The position numbers and the translations under genes are program-made. The notes under the pieces are model-generated. The model saw only the letters and a program-made list of their open reading frames with translations, was not told where the DNA came from and made no database searches. A stretch of 64,000 nucleotides of DNA from Gemmiger sp. An50 (GTDB taxonomy: Bacteria > Bacillota > Clostridia > Oscillospirales > Ruminococcaceae). The DNA lies in NCBI RefSeq assembly GCF_002161595.1, contig NZ_NFID01000005.1, forward strand, positions 1 to 64,000, written 5' to 3'. Below, in pieces: positions 45,355 to 54,734 of the stretch (the first letter of the stretch is position 1; every line of letters starts with the position of its first letter).

Positions 45355-46044
45355 TCAATCCTTTGCTTCAAACTTGTAGCCCACGCCCCAAACGGTCTTC
45401 AGGCTCCACTGCTCGCTGGCGCCCTCCAGCTTTTCCCGCAGGCGCTTGATGTGCACGTCGATGGTGCGGGAGTCGCCATAGTACTCGAAGCCCCACACCT
45501 CGTCCAGCAGCTGGTCGCGGGTGAACACCCGGTTGGGATGACCGGCCAGATAGGCCAGCAGCTCCAGCTCCTTGGGGGGAGCCTCCACCACCTTGCCCTT
45601 CACCTTCAGCTCGTAGCGGCTCATGTCCAGCGAGAGGTTCTCGAACTGGATCACGCCGTCCTTGCCGGATTCCTCCGGGTTGCAGCGGCGCAGCACCGCC
45701 TTGATGCGGGCCACTACCTCTTTGGAATCAAAGGGCTTGACCACATAGTCGTCGGCGCCCAGCTCCAGGCCCAGCACCTTGTCGAAGGTCTCGCCCTTGG
45801 CGGTGAGCATGATGATGGGGGTGTTGGCCTGGGCACGGATACGGCGGCAGACCTCCCAGCCGTCCATCTTGGGCATCATCACGTCCAGAAGCACCATGTT
45901 GGGCTTGTTCTGTTCAAACAGCTCCAGGGCCTTTTCGCCGTCGTGGGCGATCAGAGTCTCGTAGCCTTCCTTGGCCAGATACAAACGCAGCAGCTCGCAG
46001 ATGTTCTGGTCATCGTCCACGATCAAAATTTTCTGGTTGGGCAT
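45355..46044 (-). CDS. OmpR-family response regulator
   Basis: A 229-residue protein with receiver domain (ILIVDDDQNICELL, phosphoacceptor Asp54 in VLLDVMMP, KPF) and winged helix (PPKELELLAYLAGHP, IDVHIKRLREKL). The operon partner is the kinase immediately downstream. A -10 TATAAT (minus strand 46134-46129) lies upstream but without a good -35. Confidence 0.93.
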   Translation of the reverse strand: MPNQKILIVDDDQNICELLRLYLAKEGYETLIAHDGEKALELFEQNKPNMVLLDVMMPKMDGWEVCRRIRAQANTPIIMLTAKGETFDKVLGLELGADDYVVKPFDSKEVVARIKAVLRRCNPEESGKDGVIQFENLSLDMSRYELKVKGKVVEAPPKELELLAYLAGHPNRVFTRDQLLDEVWGFEYYGDSRTIDVHIKRLREKLEGASEQWSLKTVWGVGYKFEAKD

Positions 46045-46224
46045 ATTCTCCCGCTCCTTTTTCTTTGTCGGGCAGCGCGGGGTATCCCCGCGGCCCGGAT
46101 TGTTTCAGGTATTCAAGTAATTGTATCTATTATACAATAGAAATGTGGATAAAAAAAGAACACAGGGAAAGCCAGCATTCTTTTATGCATTCCGCCTGTA
46201 CGTGGCCGGCCCGACGCTTTTCTA

Positions 46225-46254
46225 TTGACGTTTCCCGCCGGATTCTGCTATAGT
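46225..46254 (+). promoter_or_regulatory. Promoter of the TetR gene
   Basis: TTGACG (46225-46230), 18-bp spacer, TATAGT (46249-46254), 50 bp before the start. Confidence 0.6.
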
Positions 46255-46304
46255 GCAGAAGGACACAACGATTGTTCGATTCTATCTATTGAGGAGCGGG
46301 ACCG

Positions 46305-46916
46305 ATGGCAGAACAAAACAACGCCCCGGCAAAGACCAGCCGGAAGCAGCAGGCCGAGCAGACAAAACAAAAGCTGCTGAACGTGGCCATGGGGCTGATC
46401 CAGGAGCAGGGCTTCGACAACGTGAAGATCGAGGACATCTGCCGTGCCGCAGGGGTTTCCACCGGCGCGTTTTATCATCATCTGAAAAGCAAGGCGGGCA
46501 TCGTGATCGAATCCTACTCCCAGTGTGACGCCTATTTTACCGAAACGGTATACCCCAGCCTGGCGGAGGACTGCACCGAAAACGCAGTGCTTCAGTACAT
46601 CGCCTGTCAGATGCAGTACGCCATGGACTTTGGCGTGGACAGCATCCTGCAGATCTACAAGGCTCAGCTGACCGAAGGCACCGACTTTTTCCTCTCGCCC
46701 GAGCGAGGGCTTCCTCTGGGACTGACCCGCATTCTGGCCCACCTGCAGCAGAACGGCGTGATCCGCAGCGAAAAACCGGCGGAGGATATCTGCCGGGAGA
46801 TTCTGGTCATCTCCCGCGGCGTTTTGTACAACTGGTGCCAGTGCAAGGGCAATTATGACCTGAAGGCCTTCGCGCTGGAGCTGGTTTCCAACTATCTGAA
46901 AAGCTACACCGCATAA
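46305..46916 (+). CDS. TetR-family regulator
   Basis: A 203-residue protein with the N-terminal TetR helix-turn-helix (QTKQKLLNVAMGLIQEQGFD, then IEDICRAAGVSTGAFYHHLKSK) and a variable helical ligand domain. It lies upstream of, and on the same strand as, the flavin reductase gene, a plausible target, though a terminator separates them. Confidence 0.9.
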   Translation: MAEQNNAPAKTSRKQQAEQTKQKLLNVAMGLIQEQGFDNVKIEDICRAAGVSTGAFYHHLKSKAGIVIESYSQCDAYFTETVYPSLAEDCTENAVLQYIACQMQYAMDFGVDSILQIYKAQLTEGTDFFLSPERGLPLGLTRILAHLQQNGVIRSEKPAEDICREILVISRGVLYNWCQCKGNYDLKAFALELVSNYLKSYTA

Positions 46917-46931
46917 CAAAACATTAACCTG

Positions 46932-46966
46932 AAACAGGCTGTATTTACCAAAATACAGCCTGTTTT
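46932..46966 (+). terminator. Terminator of the TetR gene
   Basis: A 14-bp stem (AACAGGCTGTATTT with its complement) followed by seven T. Confidence 0.85.
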
Positions 46967-47078
46967 TTTGTACATGTTAATCTCTTGACGGGTCTTTTTC
47001 TCTGTGGTAGGACTTAACCGAAGAAATTCGCCGAATCAATTCTGTGAAATTCCATCCACTCAAACAGGAGGACGTCGT

Positions 47079-48695
47079 ATGAAGTATCAAAAGCTATTCG
47101 AGCCGGTCACCATCGGCAAGCTGACCCTGAAGAACCGCACTTCCATGGCCCCGATGGGCCCCGTTGGCTATGCAGACAGCAATGGCGGATTCAATCAGCG
47201 CCTGCAGGATTATTATGTGGAGCGCGCCAAAAATGATGTCGGCCTGATTATCACCGGCATCTGCAGCGTAGACACCACCATCGAGGGCTTCCCTACCGTG
47301 GCGCTGCCCTGCCCCACCACCTGCCCTGTGGCTTTTATCCACAGCACCCGCAGCATGAACGACCGCGTCCATGCCTACGGCGCAAAGATCTTTTTGCAGC
47401 TCACCGGCGGCCTGGGCCGCAGCGCCCTGCCCGGTTTCATCAAAAACAACATTGCTCCCTCTGAGCAGGGCAACCGCTTTGACCCCAGCGTCATCCACCG
47501 CGAGATGACCGTGGAGGAGATCCAGAAGCTTATCAAGCAGTTCGTTATGTCTGCCGCCATTGCGAAAAAGGCCGGCTTCGACGGTGTGGAGATCCACGCG
47601 GTGCATGAGGGCTATCTGCTGGATCAGTTCGCCATCAGCATCTACAACCACCGCACCGACATGTTCGGCGGCTCACTGGAAAACCGCCTGCGCGTGGCCA
47701 CCGAGATCGTGAAGGGCATCAAGAAGGTCTGCGGACCGGACTTCCCCGTCAGCCTGCGTTACAGCCTGAAGAGCTGCATGAAGGGCCTGCGCCAGGGCGG
47801 CCTGCCCGGCGAGGACTACCAGGAGACGGGCCGCGATGTGGAGGAAGGCATCCAGGCGGCCAAGCTGATGGTGGAAGCCGGCTACGACATGCTGAACGTG
47901 GATGCCGGCACCTACGATTCCTGGTACTGGAACCATCCGCCCATGTACTTCGGCAAGGGCGTATACAATGAATATGCCCGCATCCTGAAGCAGCACGTGA
48001 ACGTGCCCATCATCCTGGCCGGCCGCATGGACGACCCCGAGATGGCCAACGCCGCCATCGGCGACTGCTGCGACATCGTGAGCTACGGCCGCCCGCTGCT
48101 GGCCGACTCGGAATACGTGACCAAGATCCGCTATGGCCGTGAAGATGAGGTGCGTCCCTGCCTGGGCTGCCACGACGGCTGTCTGCTGGGCCGCATCGCC
48201 AACGGCCCGGTCTGCTGCGCGGTAAACCCTGCCTGCGGTCGGGAGGAGATTTACGGCCTGCAGCCCGCTCTGCGCAAGAAGAATATCCTGGTCACCGGCG
48301 GCGTGGGCGGCATGGAGACTGCCCGGGTCACAGCACTGCGGGGCCACAAGGTCACCCTGGTGGAAAAATCCGACCGGCTGGGCGGCCACGGCGTGGTGCC
48401 CCATATGAATCAGTTCATGCTGGAGGATCTGCTGAACCACGAGCATGTAACCATCCATGACAATGCGGTGGTGGAGCAGACCACACCGGATCAGGTGACG
48501 GTGCGCAAGGGCGAAGAACAGTTCCAGGTTCCCTGCGACACGCTGATCTGCTGCGTGGGTTACCGGGCAAACGACGGCCTGTACAACAAACTGGCTCAGG
48601 GCGACGTGCCGGTACATAACATCGGCGACTCCAACAAGGTGCGCAACATCATGGCCGCCATTTGGGACGGCTACGAGCTTGGCCGCAGCCTGTAA
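47079..48695 (+). CDS. Old-yellow-enzyme-family enoate reductase, shortened C-terminus
   Basis: 538 residues from ATG 47079 with AGGAGG upstream. Residues 1-360 form the FMN TIM barrel (KLFEPVTIGKLTLKNR, HAVHEGYLLDQF); a 4Fe-4S site follows (CLGCHDGCLL, CCAVNP); then a dinucleotide-binding segment (NILVTGGVGGMETARV, LVEKSDRLGG). Relatives such as 2-enoate reductase and BaiCD are about 640-670 residues; here the first Rossmann motif runs straight into the end of the second, so about 100-130 residues are missing, and the first motif lacks canonical GxGxxG. It may reduce unsaturated acids or bile-acid-like substrates, or be impaired. Confidence 0.8.
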   Translation: MKYQKLFEPVTIGKLTLKNRTSMAPMGPVGYADSNGGFNQRLQDYYVERAKNDVGLIITGICSVDTTIEGFPTVALPCPTTCPVAFIHSTRSMNDRVHAYGAKIFLQLTGGLGRSALPGFIKNNIAPSEQGNRFDPSVIHREMTVEEIQKLIKQFVMSAAIAKKAGFDGVEIHAVHEGYLLDQFAISIYNHRTDMFGGSLENRLRVATEIVKGIKKVCGPDFPVSLRYSLKSCMKGLRQGGLPGEDYQETGRDVEEGIQAAKLMVEAGYDMLNVDAGTYDSWYWNHPPMYFGKGVYNEYARILKQHVNVPIILAGRMDDPEMANAAIGDCCDIVSYGRPLLADSEYVTKIRYGREDEVRPCLGCHDGCLLGRIANGPVCCAVNPACGREEIYGLQPALRKKNILVTGGVGGMETARVTALRGHKVTLVEKSDRLGGHGVVPHMNQFMLEDLLNHEHVTIHDNAVVEQTTPDQVTVRKGEEQFQVPCDTLICCVGYRANDGLYNKLAQGDVPVHNIGDSNKVRNIMAAIWDGYELGRSL

Positions 48696-48739
48696 GCGGC
48701 TCTGCCGGAACCTGAGTTTCGAAACAATATCCAATAAAC

Positions 48740-48775
48740 AAGAGTGCGGCATCCGCTAACGGATGCCGCACTCTT
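48740..48775. terminator. Bidirectional terminator between convergent genes
   Basis: A perfect 16-bp stem with loop CTAA, A-rich left and T-rich right, shared by the reductase and the giant surface-protein gene. Confidence 0.85.
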
Positions 48776-48812
48776 ATTTGTTTTGCTTCAATTGGTCTGA
48801 TTCACGGGGTGG

Positions 48813-51800
48813 TCAGTCCTGTTCCTCCCGTCCGGGGCGGCGCAGAACCAGAGCCACAATCTGAATCACTGCCAGCAGGGCCATCAGAATCGTCCAGCGG
48901 TCCACAAATACCATGGGCAGCTGCATATCCTCCGTCAGGAAGAAGGCCACAACGGATGCTATAGCCACGACCGCTCCGGCAATGCGCCAGAACATCTGTC
49001 TCTTTCCGCGGGTCGCCGTCTCTTGTTCCGCCTTCTGTTCCTTGCTCCGGCTCCACAGCAGGGAAGCCAGGCCGCTCAGAACTGTCGGGATCATCAGAAT
49101 CAGATTGAGCAGCGCCCAGGACGTTTTGGTGCCGCCTGCCAGAGGTGTTTCCTCCGGGTCTATGTCCTCATATTCCTCCGGCGGCTGGGTCTGCTCCGGT
49201 TCCGGTGCTGCAGTGGGCGCGGGGGGCGTCGGTTCTGTGCCGTCTTCCCCGCCGGTCCCTGCTGTTCCGGCTGCCGGACGCTCGGTGGCTACAGGCGTGG
49301 GAACCGGTGTCTGGGCCGGGCTGGTGGGCACCGGGGCCCCGGTGGGTTCCGGACGGTCCGTGGGCTGAGGTGCCTGAGTAGGCTCCGGCCGGTCTGTAGG
49401 CTGAGGAGTCTGGGTAGGCTCCGGAGTGGCCTTGTTCTCGAACCGGTTCACAAACCGGATTTCCTCCGTCTCCTTGCCGTTTTGCTCCATCGTCGTACGG
49501 GTCAGCACAAGCGCACCGCCCTGCTCCTCCACTTCAACCAGGAGGCGGTATACGGACTCATCATAGGTATAGCCTTCCTGACTGCCCGGCAGCTCCCGGA
49601 TGGTATAGGAATAGCTTCCGGCCCGGTCAAAACGGATCGCACCGAAGTCTGCGGTACCCGCACCGGTAATGCTGGTCTGCGCCGTTCCATCCGTCGCGCC
49701 TTCCGGCAGCGGGCTCATGGCATCTTCCGCCTTGAGCTCAAAGACGAACTCGGCTTTTGCCGGAGGCTCGTCGCCTGCCAGCTCCTTTTGCAGTGTGGGT
49801 GTGTAGTACACAGCCGCCAGGGCAGTGTTCAGAACATCCTGCGTGATGTTGCCCTGCTCATCGGCCGAAGCTTCGCCATAAGAGGCTGTATATCCGGCCA
49901 CCGGCTCTTCCCGCAGCGTGTATTCCGCCGGGGTCACGCCGTCCGCCTGATAGCGGGGCAGGTCAAACGAATACTTCCATTCCTGCTGTGCAGTGACGGT
50001 CTGCTCCGCCACAATCGTCTCGCCCAGCAGTACGTTCAGCTTCACTGCCTGGGGACGCAGCTGGTCCGGCGTATCGCCATGATCCCATTGCTTTGTGCCC
50101 TGCAGCAGGATCGTCGCCTCTTCCGGGCGCACGCCCACATAGCGGTTTTCAAAATCAGCCTTTACACCTTGGGCCGTGATGGTTCCAAAGCTGCCCACGG
50201 CACTCGTCACGTAGCCCTCGGGCATGGTGTCCTTTTCTTCCACGCAGTAGGTCAGACCGGCTTCCAGGTCTGCAAAGACCAGCTTCTCTCCGTTTCGCAG
50301 AGAGACCGTCTGCCCGTTTTTCAGCACACCAGAGGTTTGCTGCGGAGTTTCTCCGGCACTGTATTGGATGTAAGGATATTCTGCCTCGGGATCTTCGCCG
50401 ATGGTCACCACAAAGTCAAAGCTCTGGTCCGCATCCTCCAGGCCGTTCACCACCGTTTTCCCGATGGTAAGGCTGCCGCGCTCCTGTTCGGCGGGCAGGG
50501 TATTGCGGAAGATAGCAGTGGTTCCCTCCGGCTCCAGTGTGCCGGAGGCACGCTCGCTGCTGCAGGAATAGCCCGCCGGGACCTCTTCTGTGACGGCATA
50601 GGCCGTGCCGGAGGTCAGGCCCGAAACTTCTGCGGTCTGTCCATAGGCCAGCCAGATCACTTCGCCGTTTTTCAGGCTCTGCGCCTCGCCGCCATCCACG
50701 GTATAGGTGAAAACTGCTTCCGGATCGCTGCCGATGCGTACACGGAACGCAAAACGCGCGTTTTCGTCTGCTGCCGCGGCATCCGGCATCATTTTATGGA
50801 TGCGAAGCACCGAAGGTTCTCCCTCCGTGCGCTCCGGTGTATTGACGAACCGGGCCAGGCTGCCTTCCGTCTTTACCGTACCGGTGCTGCCTTCGGTTCG
50901 AACATTGTAGTCGCCGGGCTCCTGTTCCACGACCTCATACCAGGTTCCGGCGGGAATCGTCTGGTCAAAGACCGCGCTCTGACCTGCCCGCAGTTCCAGG
51001 GTATCGCCGCTGCGCAGGGTCTGCGGGGCACCGCCATCCACCGTATAGGTGTATTCGGCCTCCGGGTCATTGCCGATCCAGACTGTAAACCGGAAGATTT
51101 CTTCCGGGGCTGGTACCGGCTGCGCCGTATCCGCAACCGGCTGCACAGGCTCTGCCTTCTGGGATGCGTTCCGCAGCTGAGGCAAAGCAGATGTCTTCAA
51201 TGCCATCGCTTGCGCTGCCGAAGGCTCCGGAGTGGCGGGAGCTTCCGTTGCCGGGGGTTCCGGAGTGGCGGGAGCTTCCGTTGCCGGGGGTTCCGGGGTA
51301 GCAGGAGCTTCCGTTGCCGGGGGCTCCGGAGTGGCGGGAGTCTCCGTTGCCGGAGGTTCCGGGCTGGCGGGAGTTTCCGTTGCCGGAGGTTCCGGGCTGG
51401 CGGGAGTTTCCGTTGCCGGAGGTTCCGGGCTGGCGGGAGTTTCCGTTGCCGGAGGTTCCGTCGCATTGGGAGTTTCCGGCTGCTCGTTGTCTCCGCCCTC
51501 GTTCACGGCTTCAACCTCTTTTGTAATGGTCAAAGCCCCATACAAGGGCTGTACCGTCTCTTTCACGGTATTCCGGAACACAGCGGTGCTTCCCTCTTCC
51601 AGAATGGTGCCGGAAGCGCCGGTGCTGGCGACCTCATACCCGGGCTCGCACACTTCCCGCACGGAATAGGCGCTTCCCACCGGGATATCCTCCACCACGG
51701 CAAATTCGCCGGCCGAAAGAGAAATGGCCTGGCCGCTCACCAGAGTCAGCTGTTCCGTCAGGGGCACTCCGGCCGCATCGTAAATGCGGTAGGCGAAGGA

Positions 51801-52337
51801 CGTCTGCTCTTCCGTGCCAACCCAGACATTGAACGTAAATTTATGGGCAGGATCGGTCATCTGACCTTCCACTTCCTTGCGGATGGTCAGCGCCGCTTTG
51901 CGCCGGATATTTTCCGCGCGCAGCTCCTGCACTTCCTCTTCATTGGGCTGTACCGTAAACCGCAGCGCGTTTTCCGTGTCTGCGAAGTTATATCCATAGG
52001 GTGTGCGCACCTCACGCAGGAAATATTCTCCCGGCGCAAGATCCTGCAGCACAATGACTCCTTCGGCGTCGGTGGTGTAACGCCCCGGCATTCGGGTCCC
52101 ATCTTCCTTGTAAAGATCATACACCGCATTGGCCAGCGAGGTCTGGGTATCCTTTTCGTACTTTACCAGACGCACCTTCCCGCAGTTTTCATACTGCAGG
52201 AATATATTGGTTGCCGTCTGGGTCGTGCCCGTCCAGGCGTAAGAGCCCTGGGCCATGGCGCTGACAAAGATGAGCAGCGCCGCACACAGTCCCCCCAAAC
52301 GCCGGAGCCAGGTTTTTTTGCCCATGTGTTCCCTCAT
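48813..52337 (-). CDS. Giant CnaB-repeat surface protein with SipW-type signal
   Basis: About 1174 residues from ATG 52337 (GGAGG 11 bp upstream). After the hydrophobic core comes SYAWTGTTQTATNIF, a SipW-type processing region rare on such proteins. Next come a SpaA/CnaB-like domain (KVRLVKYEKD, YTTDAEGVI, GEYFLREV), four DUF5979/DUF7601-like repeats, a run of 10-residue PEPPATETPA repeats (about residues 290-380), a CnaB domain near TKQWDHGDTPDQLRP and an FctA-like pilin domain (YYTPTLQKEL). The C-terminus has a Pro/Thr region and three membrane helices, with no LPXTG. Last gene of the sipW operon; probable surface adhesin or fibre partner. Confidence 0.85.
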   Translation of the reverse strand: MREHMGKKTWLRRLGGLCAALLIFVSAMAQGSYAWTGTTQTATNIFLQYENCGKVRLVKYEKDTQTSLANAVYDLYKEDGTRMPGRYTTDAEGVIVLQDLAPGEYFLREVRTPYGYNFADTENALRFTVQPNEEEVQELRAENIRRKAALTIRKEVEGQMTDPAHKFTFNVWVGTEEQTSFAYRIYDAAGVPLTEQLTLVSGQAISLSAGEFAVVEDIPVGSAYSVREVCEPGYEVASTGASGTILEEGSTAVFRNTVKETVQPLYGALTITKEVEAVNEGGDNEQPETPNATEPPATETPASPEPPATETPASPEPPATETPASPEPPATETPATPEPPATEAPATPEPPATEAPATPEPPATEAPATPEPSAAQAMALKTSALPQLRNASQKAEPVQPVADTAQPVPAPEEIFRFTVWIGNDPEAEYTYTVDGGAPQTLRSGDTLELRAGQSAVFDQTIPAGTWYEVVEQEPGDYNVRTEGSTGTVKTEGSLARFVNTPERTEGEPSVLRIHKMMPDAAAADENARFAFRVRIGSDPEAVFTYTVDGGEAQSLKNGEVIWLAYGQTAEVSGLTSGTAYAVTEEVPAGYSCSSERASGTLEPEGTTAIFRNTLPAEQERGSLTIGKTVVNGLEDADQSFDFVVTIGEDPEAEYPYIQYSAGETPQQTSGVLKNGQTVSLRNGEKLVFADLEAGLTYCVEEKDTMPEGYVTSAVGSFGTITAQGVKADFENRYVGVRPEEATILLQGTKQWDHGDTPDQLRPQAVKLNVLLGETIVAEQTVTAQQEWKYSFDLPRYQADGVTPAEYTLREEPVAGYTASYGEASADEQGNITQDVLNTALAAVYYTPTLQKELAGDEPPAKAEFVFELKAEDAMSPLPEGATDGTAQTSITGAGTADFGAIRFDRAGSYSYTIRELPGSQEGYTYDESVYRLLVEVEEQGGALVLTRTTMEQNGKETEEIRFVNRFENKATPEPTQTPQPTDRPEPTQAPQPTDRPEPTGAPVPTSPAQTPVPTPVATERPAAGTAGTGGEDGTEPTPPAPTAAPEPEQTQPPEEYEDIDPEETPLAGGTKTSWALLNLILMIPTVLSGLASLLWSRSKEQKAEQETATRGKRQMFWRIAGAVVAIASVVAFFLTEDMQLPMVFVDRWTILMALLAVIQIVALVLRRPGREEQD
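51215..51480. repeat. 30-bp tandem repeats inside the giant surface gene
   Basis: About nine near-identical 30-bp units encode PEPPATETPA/PEPPATEAPA. Adjacent units are identical at DNA level over most of their length, so slippage could change the stalk length between strains. They are coding repeats, not CRISPR. Confidence 0.85.
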
Positions 52338-52409
52338 GGCGTTCCATACCTCCCTGCTGTGCCAATAAAATTCTTTTGCAGATTGAAAAAACATCCGCCA
52401 AAGCCTTAC

Positions 52410-52544
52410 ATCAGGCCGCGTGCAGAACCGTTTTTCTGCTGCACACGGCCTGAAATAAGTCTTTGCCGGAAACCGCGTGGCCTTCAAACAAGGCCTGTCC
52501 GCATTTTTGCAGGCGGCCCCGCCCACAAAAACGGGCCGCCTGCA
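52410..52544 (-). other. Two intercistronic hairpins between the TasA-like and giant surface genes
   Basis: A first stem (about 52508-52519 with 52533-52544) and a second (about 52412-52425 with 52439-52452), both GC-rich and 12 bp or longer, lie in the 235-bp gap. Neither is followed by a T run on the minus strand, so mRNA stabilisation or processing that raises the upstream gene is as likely as termination. Confidence 0.5.
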
Positions 52545-52572
52545 AATGCGGATTCACAGCCAAACGCTGCGC

Positions 52573-53946
52573 TTATTTCCAGTACTTGTAGTTTTCCTCG
52601 GGAACTTCATTGGCCAGAACACCGTACTTGCCGGCCTTGAAATCATCCAGGAATTCCTGACCGACGGCAACCTTGTAGCCCACGATTACGTAGGTGGTGG
52701 TCAGGCCGTCGAAGGTGTGCTCGTTCAGCAGTTCGGGATGTGCCTTCCACTTCTCCAGCATCAGGTTCTTGGCGGTCACATTCTTCATGGCGCCAGCTTC
52801 GATACCGGTAACGGTGTACTCACGCAGAACTCCATCCACATAATCCGTGTGCTGCCATACGCCAGGATTGCTCAGATCAGTAATGCGGGCATTGGGCAGA
52901 TCCTTACTGTAGTACATCACGATGGTGCCGGTGCAGGCCTCATCCACAACGCCGGTACCAGGCTGACGGTCATCCACACGCATGATGAACTGCGCTCCGC
53001 TTCCGGGGCTCTTCACGTAATCGCCGCCGACGATCTCGCTTTCACCGCGCAGATCACGCCATTTGGCTTCATACAGATAAGCTTCCTTCTCTTCGGGATC
53101 GGGCGCGCTCTGGGCAGCCTTGTAAGCGTCCAGGGCCTTCTGCTTCTGTGCCAGGTAAGCGCTCACATGGGCTTCCTTGTCCGTGGGAGGATTGGCAATG
53201 TCTTCCTGAATGCGGTTGATCTCTTCCTGAATCGGATCGTATACCGCGGCGGTAGCCATCGCCTTGGCGGTTTCGCCGGTCCAGGTGGTGCCTTCCTCGT
53301 TCAGGCCGGCCAGCTGGGCGTCGATGGCATCCATCTCCACCTTAATGGAGTATTCGATGGCGCCTTCCTGACCCTCGTTCAGGGTAACGCCGTCCAGCAG
53401 AAGGGCGGTATTGCCCACTGCGCCCACAGCGTCTTCATCGCCGCTGGGTGCCAGAGGCTTCATCCAGTAGGCATAGCCGTCGTCGGCCAGTACCCAGTAT
53501 TCGCCGCTCTGCTCCTCTTTGCTCAGTTCCTTCCACTCGTCATAGGTCTTGACCGCCGCGCCGTTGGTCCAGGTGACGTAATCATGAAGTACATCCTCAG
53601 CACTGCCGTGAACCACATTCTCCACGTTCAGTTTTTCTTCAGTGCCCTTGCGGATTCTCATGTTCTCGATCAGCTTTACGCGAACCAGGATATTATCCGA
53701 ACCCTCGTTGCTGACCCAGATGTCCTTGTTGACCTCGGTACCGGCTACCCATTCCACCTGATGGGAACCGCCGTTGTCCACAGGCGTGCCATCCAGAACG
53801 TCATGCAGCGCAACGTTGTAGTCTTCCATCAAGAACCGGTTGGTTGCTTCCTGTACGCTGCTGACCCACGCGAACGTGCCAGAGAACAGCAGTGCCGCCG
53901 TGGTCAGCGCCACGCCGCCCACGACCAAGCTCTTTTTGATTTTCAT
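52573..53946 (-). CDS. Large TasA-like SipW-dependent protein
   Basis: A 457-residue secreted protein with a SipW-type signal (LLFSGTFAWVSSVQEATNRF) and a TasA-like beta core (DNILVRVKLIENM) interrupted by a helical, charged insertion of about 100 residues (residues about 230-300). It is much longer than the locus-1 TasA-like proteins. AGGAGG precedes ATG 53946. Between sipW2 and the giant CnaB protein it is probably the main fibre subunit of the second locus. Confidence 0.83.
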   Translation of the reverse strand: MKIKKSLVVGGVALTTAALLFSGTFAWVSSVQEATNRFLMEDYNVALHDVLDGTPVDNGGSHQVEWVAGTEVNKDIWVSNEGSDNILVRVKLIENMRIRKGTEEKLNVENVVHGSAEDVLHDYVTWTNGAAVKTYDEWKELSKEEQSGEYWVLADDGYAYWMKPLAPSGDEDAVGAVGNTALLLDGVTLNEGQEGAIEYSIKVEMDAIDAQLAGLNEEGTTWTGETAKAMATAAVYDPIQEEINRIQEDIANPPTDKEAHVSAYLAQKQKALDAYKAAQSAPDPEEKEAYLYEAKWRDLRGESEIVGGDYVKSPGSGAQFIMRVDDRQPGTGVVDEACTGTIVMYYSKDLPNARITDLSNPGVWQHTDYVDGVLREYTVTGIEAGAMKNVTAKNLMLEKWKAHPELLNEHTFDGLTTTYVIVGYKVAVGQEFLDDFKAGKYGVLANEVPEENYKYWK

Positions 53947-54022
53947 TTTTTCCTCCTTATATCATCTTTTTTGCAGTGTCAACGGCTGCAGCATTCACAT
54001 TGACACCGCTCGTTCCAATTTC

Positions 54023-54060
54023 ACTACCCCTGGGGGCAAGGACTACCCCTGGGGGCAAGG
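54023..54060. repeat. 19-bp tandem duplication at the sipW2 stop codon
   Basis: ACTACCCCTGGGGGCAAGG occurs twice in perfect tandem (54023-54041 and 54042-54060). One copy holds the last codons and stop of sipW2; the other lies just after it. It looks like a recent slippage duplication that left the protein end unchanged. Confidence 0.9.
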
Positions 54061-54651
54061 CTGTTCCTGCGGTTCTTTCGGCTCTTTTTTGCTTTCCCGC
54101 ACGAGCCATTGCACCAGCACACACAAAACGCAGATCAACCCGAACAGCCACAGGATCATCATCATGTGCTCCCCGATCCAGGACATCACAAATCCCAGCC
54201 TGGGGATACAAAGGACCATTACACCCGCCACCGCTTCCGCCGGCACCAGTTCCGGGTCCGGCTCCTCGTTGGCGACGCCCTTTGTACGGAACCAAAGTTC
54301 CTGCATCCCCTCACCCGCTGACTGGATCTCGATGACCTGATGGGATACGCTGGTATCGCCCAGATAGTAGGTGATCACATCCCCGATTTTTATCTCGCCG
54401 GGATCGGTAATTTTCGTAAAAATCGCCGCCCCCACCGGCACATCCGGCTCCATACTGGGGCTCTGTATGTAGTAAAAGCGGTATCCAAAAACCGATTTGG
54501 TGGGATCATCGCTTCTGGAAAACCAGAAGGCCCACACCAGAATCAGTGCCATAACCAGATAAAACGCCACGTTGCCAACGGTTTTCCAAAAACTTCCGCG
54601 CTTGTTTTTGGGCGTTATTCCCATGGTATTGTTTTCTATTTTTTCTTTCAT
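54043..54651 (-). CDS. sipW: Signal peptidase I, SipW/ER type (second copy)
   Basis: A 202-residue enzyme with N-terminal helix (about 28-45), nucleophile Ser66 in QSPSMEPDVPVG, and His104 in VSHQVIE as the base instead of Lys, so Ser-His type. A second helix lies near 162-185 and the tail is charged. It differs clearly from the first copy (1047-1583), so each locus has its own peptidase. First gene of the operon behind a perfect consensus promoter. Confidence 0.92.
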   Translation of the reverse strand: MKEKIENNTMGITPKNKRGSFWKTVGNVAFYLVMALILVWAFWFSRSDDPTKSVFGYRFYYIQSPSMEPDVPVGAAIFTKITDPGEIKIGDVITYYLGDTSVSHQVIEIQSAGEGMQELWFRTKGVANEEPDPELVPAEAVAGVMVLCIPRLGFVMSWIGEHMMMILWLFGLICVLCVLVQWLVRESKKEPKEPQEQPCPQG

Positions 54652-54705
54652 CGCCCGAATATGCTCCGTATGTTTTCGATTCGTTCAAATCCAGTTGTTA
54701 TTATC

Positions 54706-54734
54706 GTGTTAACATCGTTAACGTGAATAGTCAA
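54706..54734 (-). promoter_or_regulatory. Possible operator: two GTTAAC palindromes in the sipW2 leader
   Basis: GTTAAC occurs at 54708-54713 and 54717-54722, separated by ATC. They overlap a secondary promoter candidate (TTGACT 54734-54729, 17 bp, TAACAC). The pair looks like a repressor site but no partner protein is known. Confidence 0.35.

Noticed and set aside
51215-51480. CRISPR-like array of 30-bp repeats
   Set aside because: No unique spacers; units are in-frame coding repeats.
49023-52640. Long plus-strand open frame opposite the giant surface gene
   Set aside because: Arg/Leu/Cys-rich with no domain; the minus strand encodes clear CnaB-type repeats.
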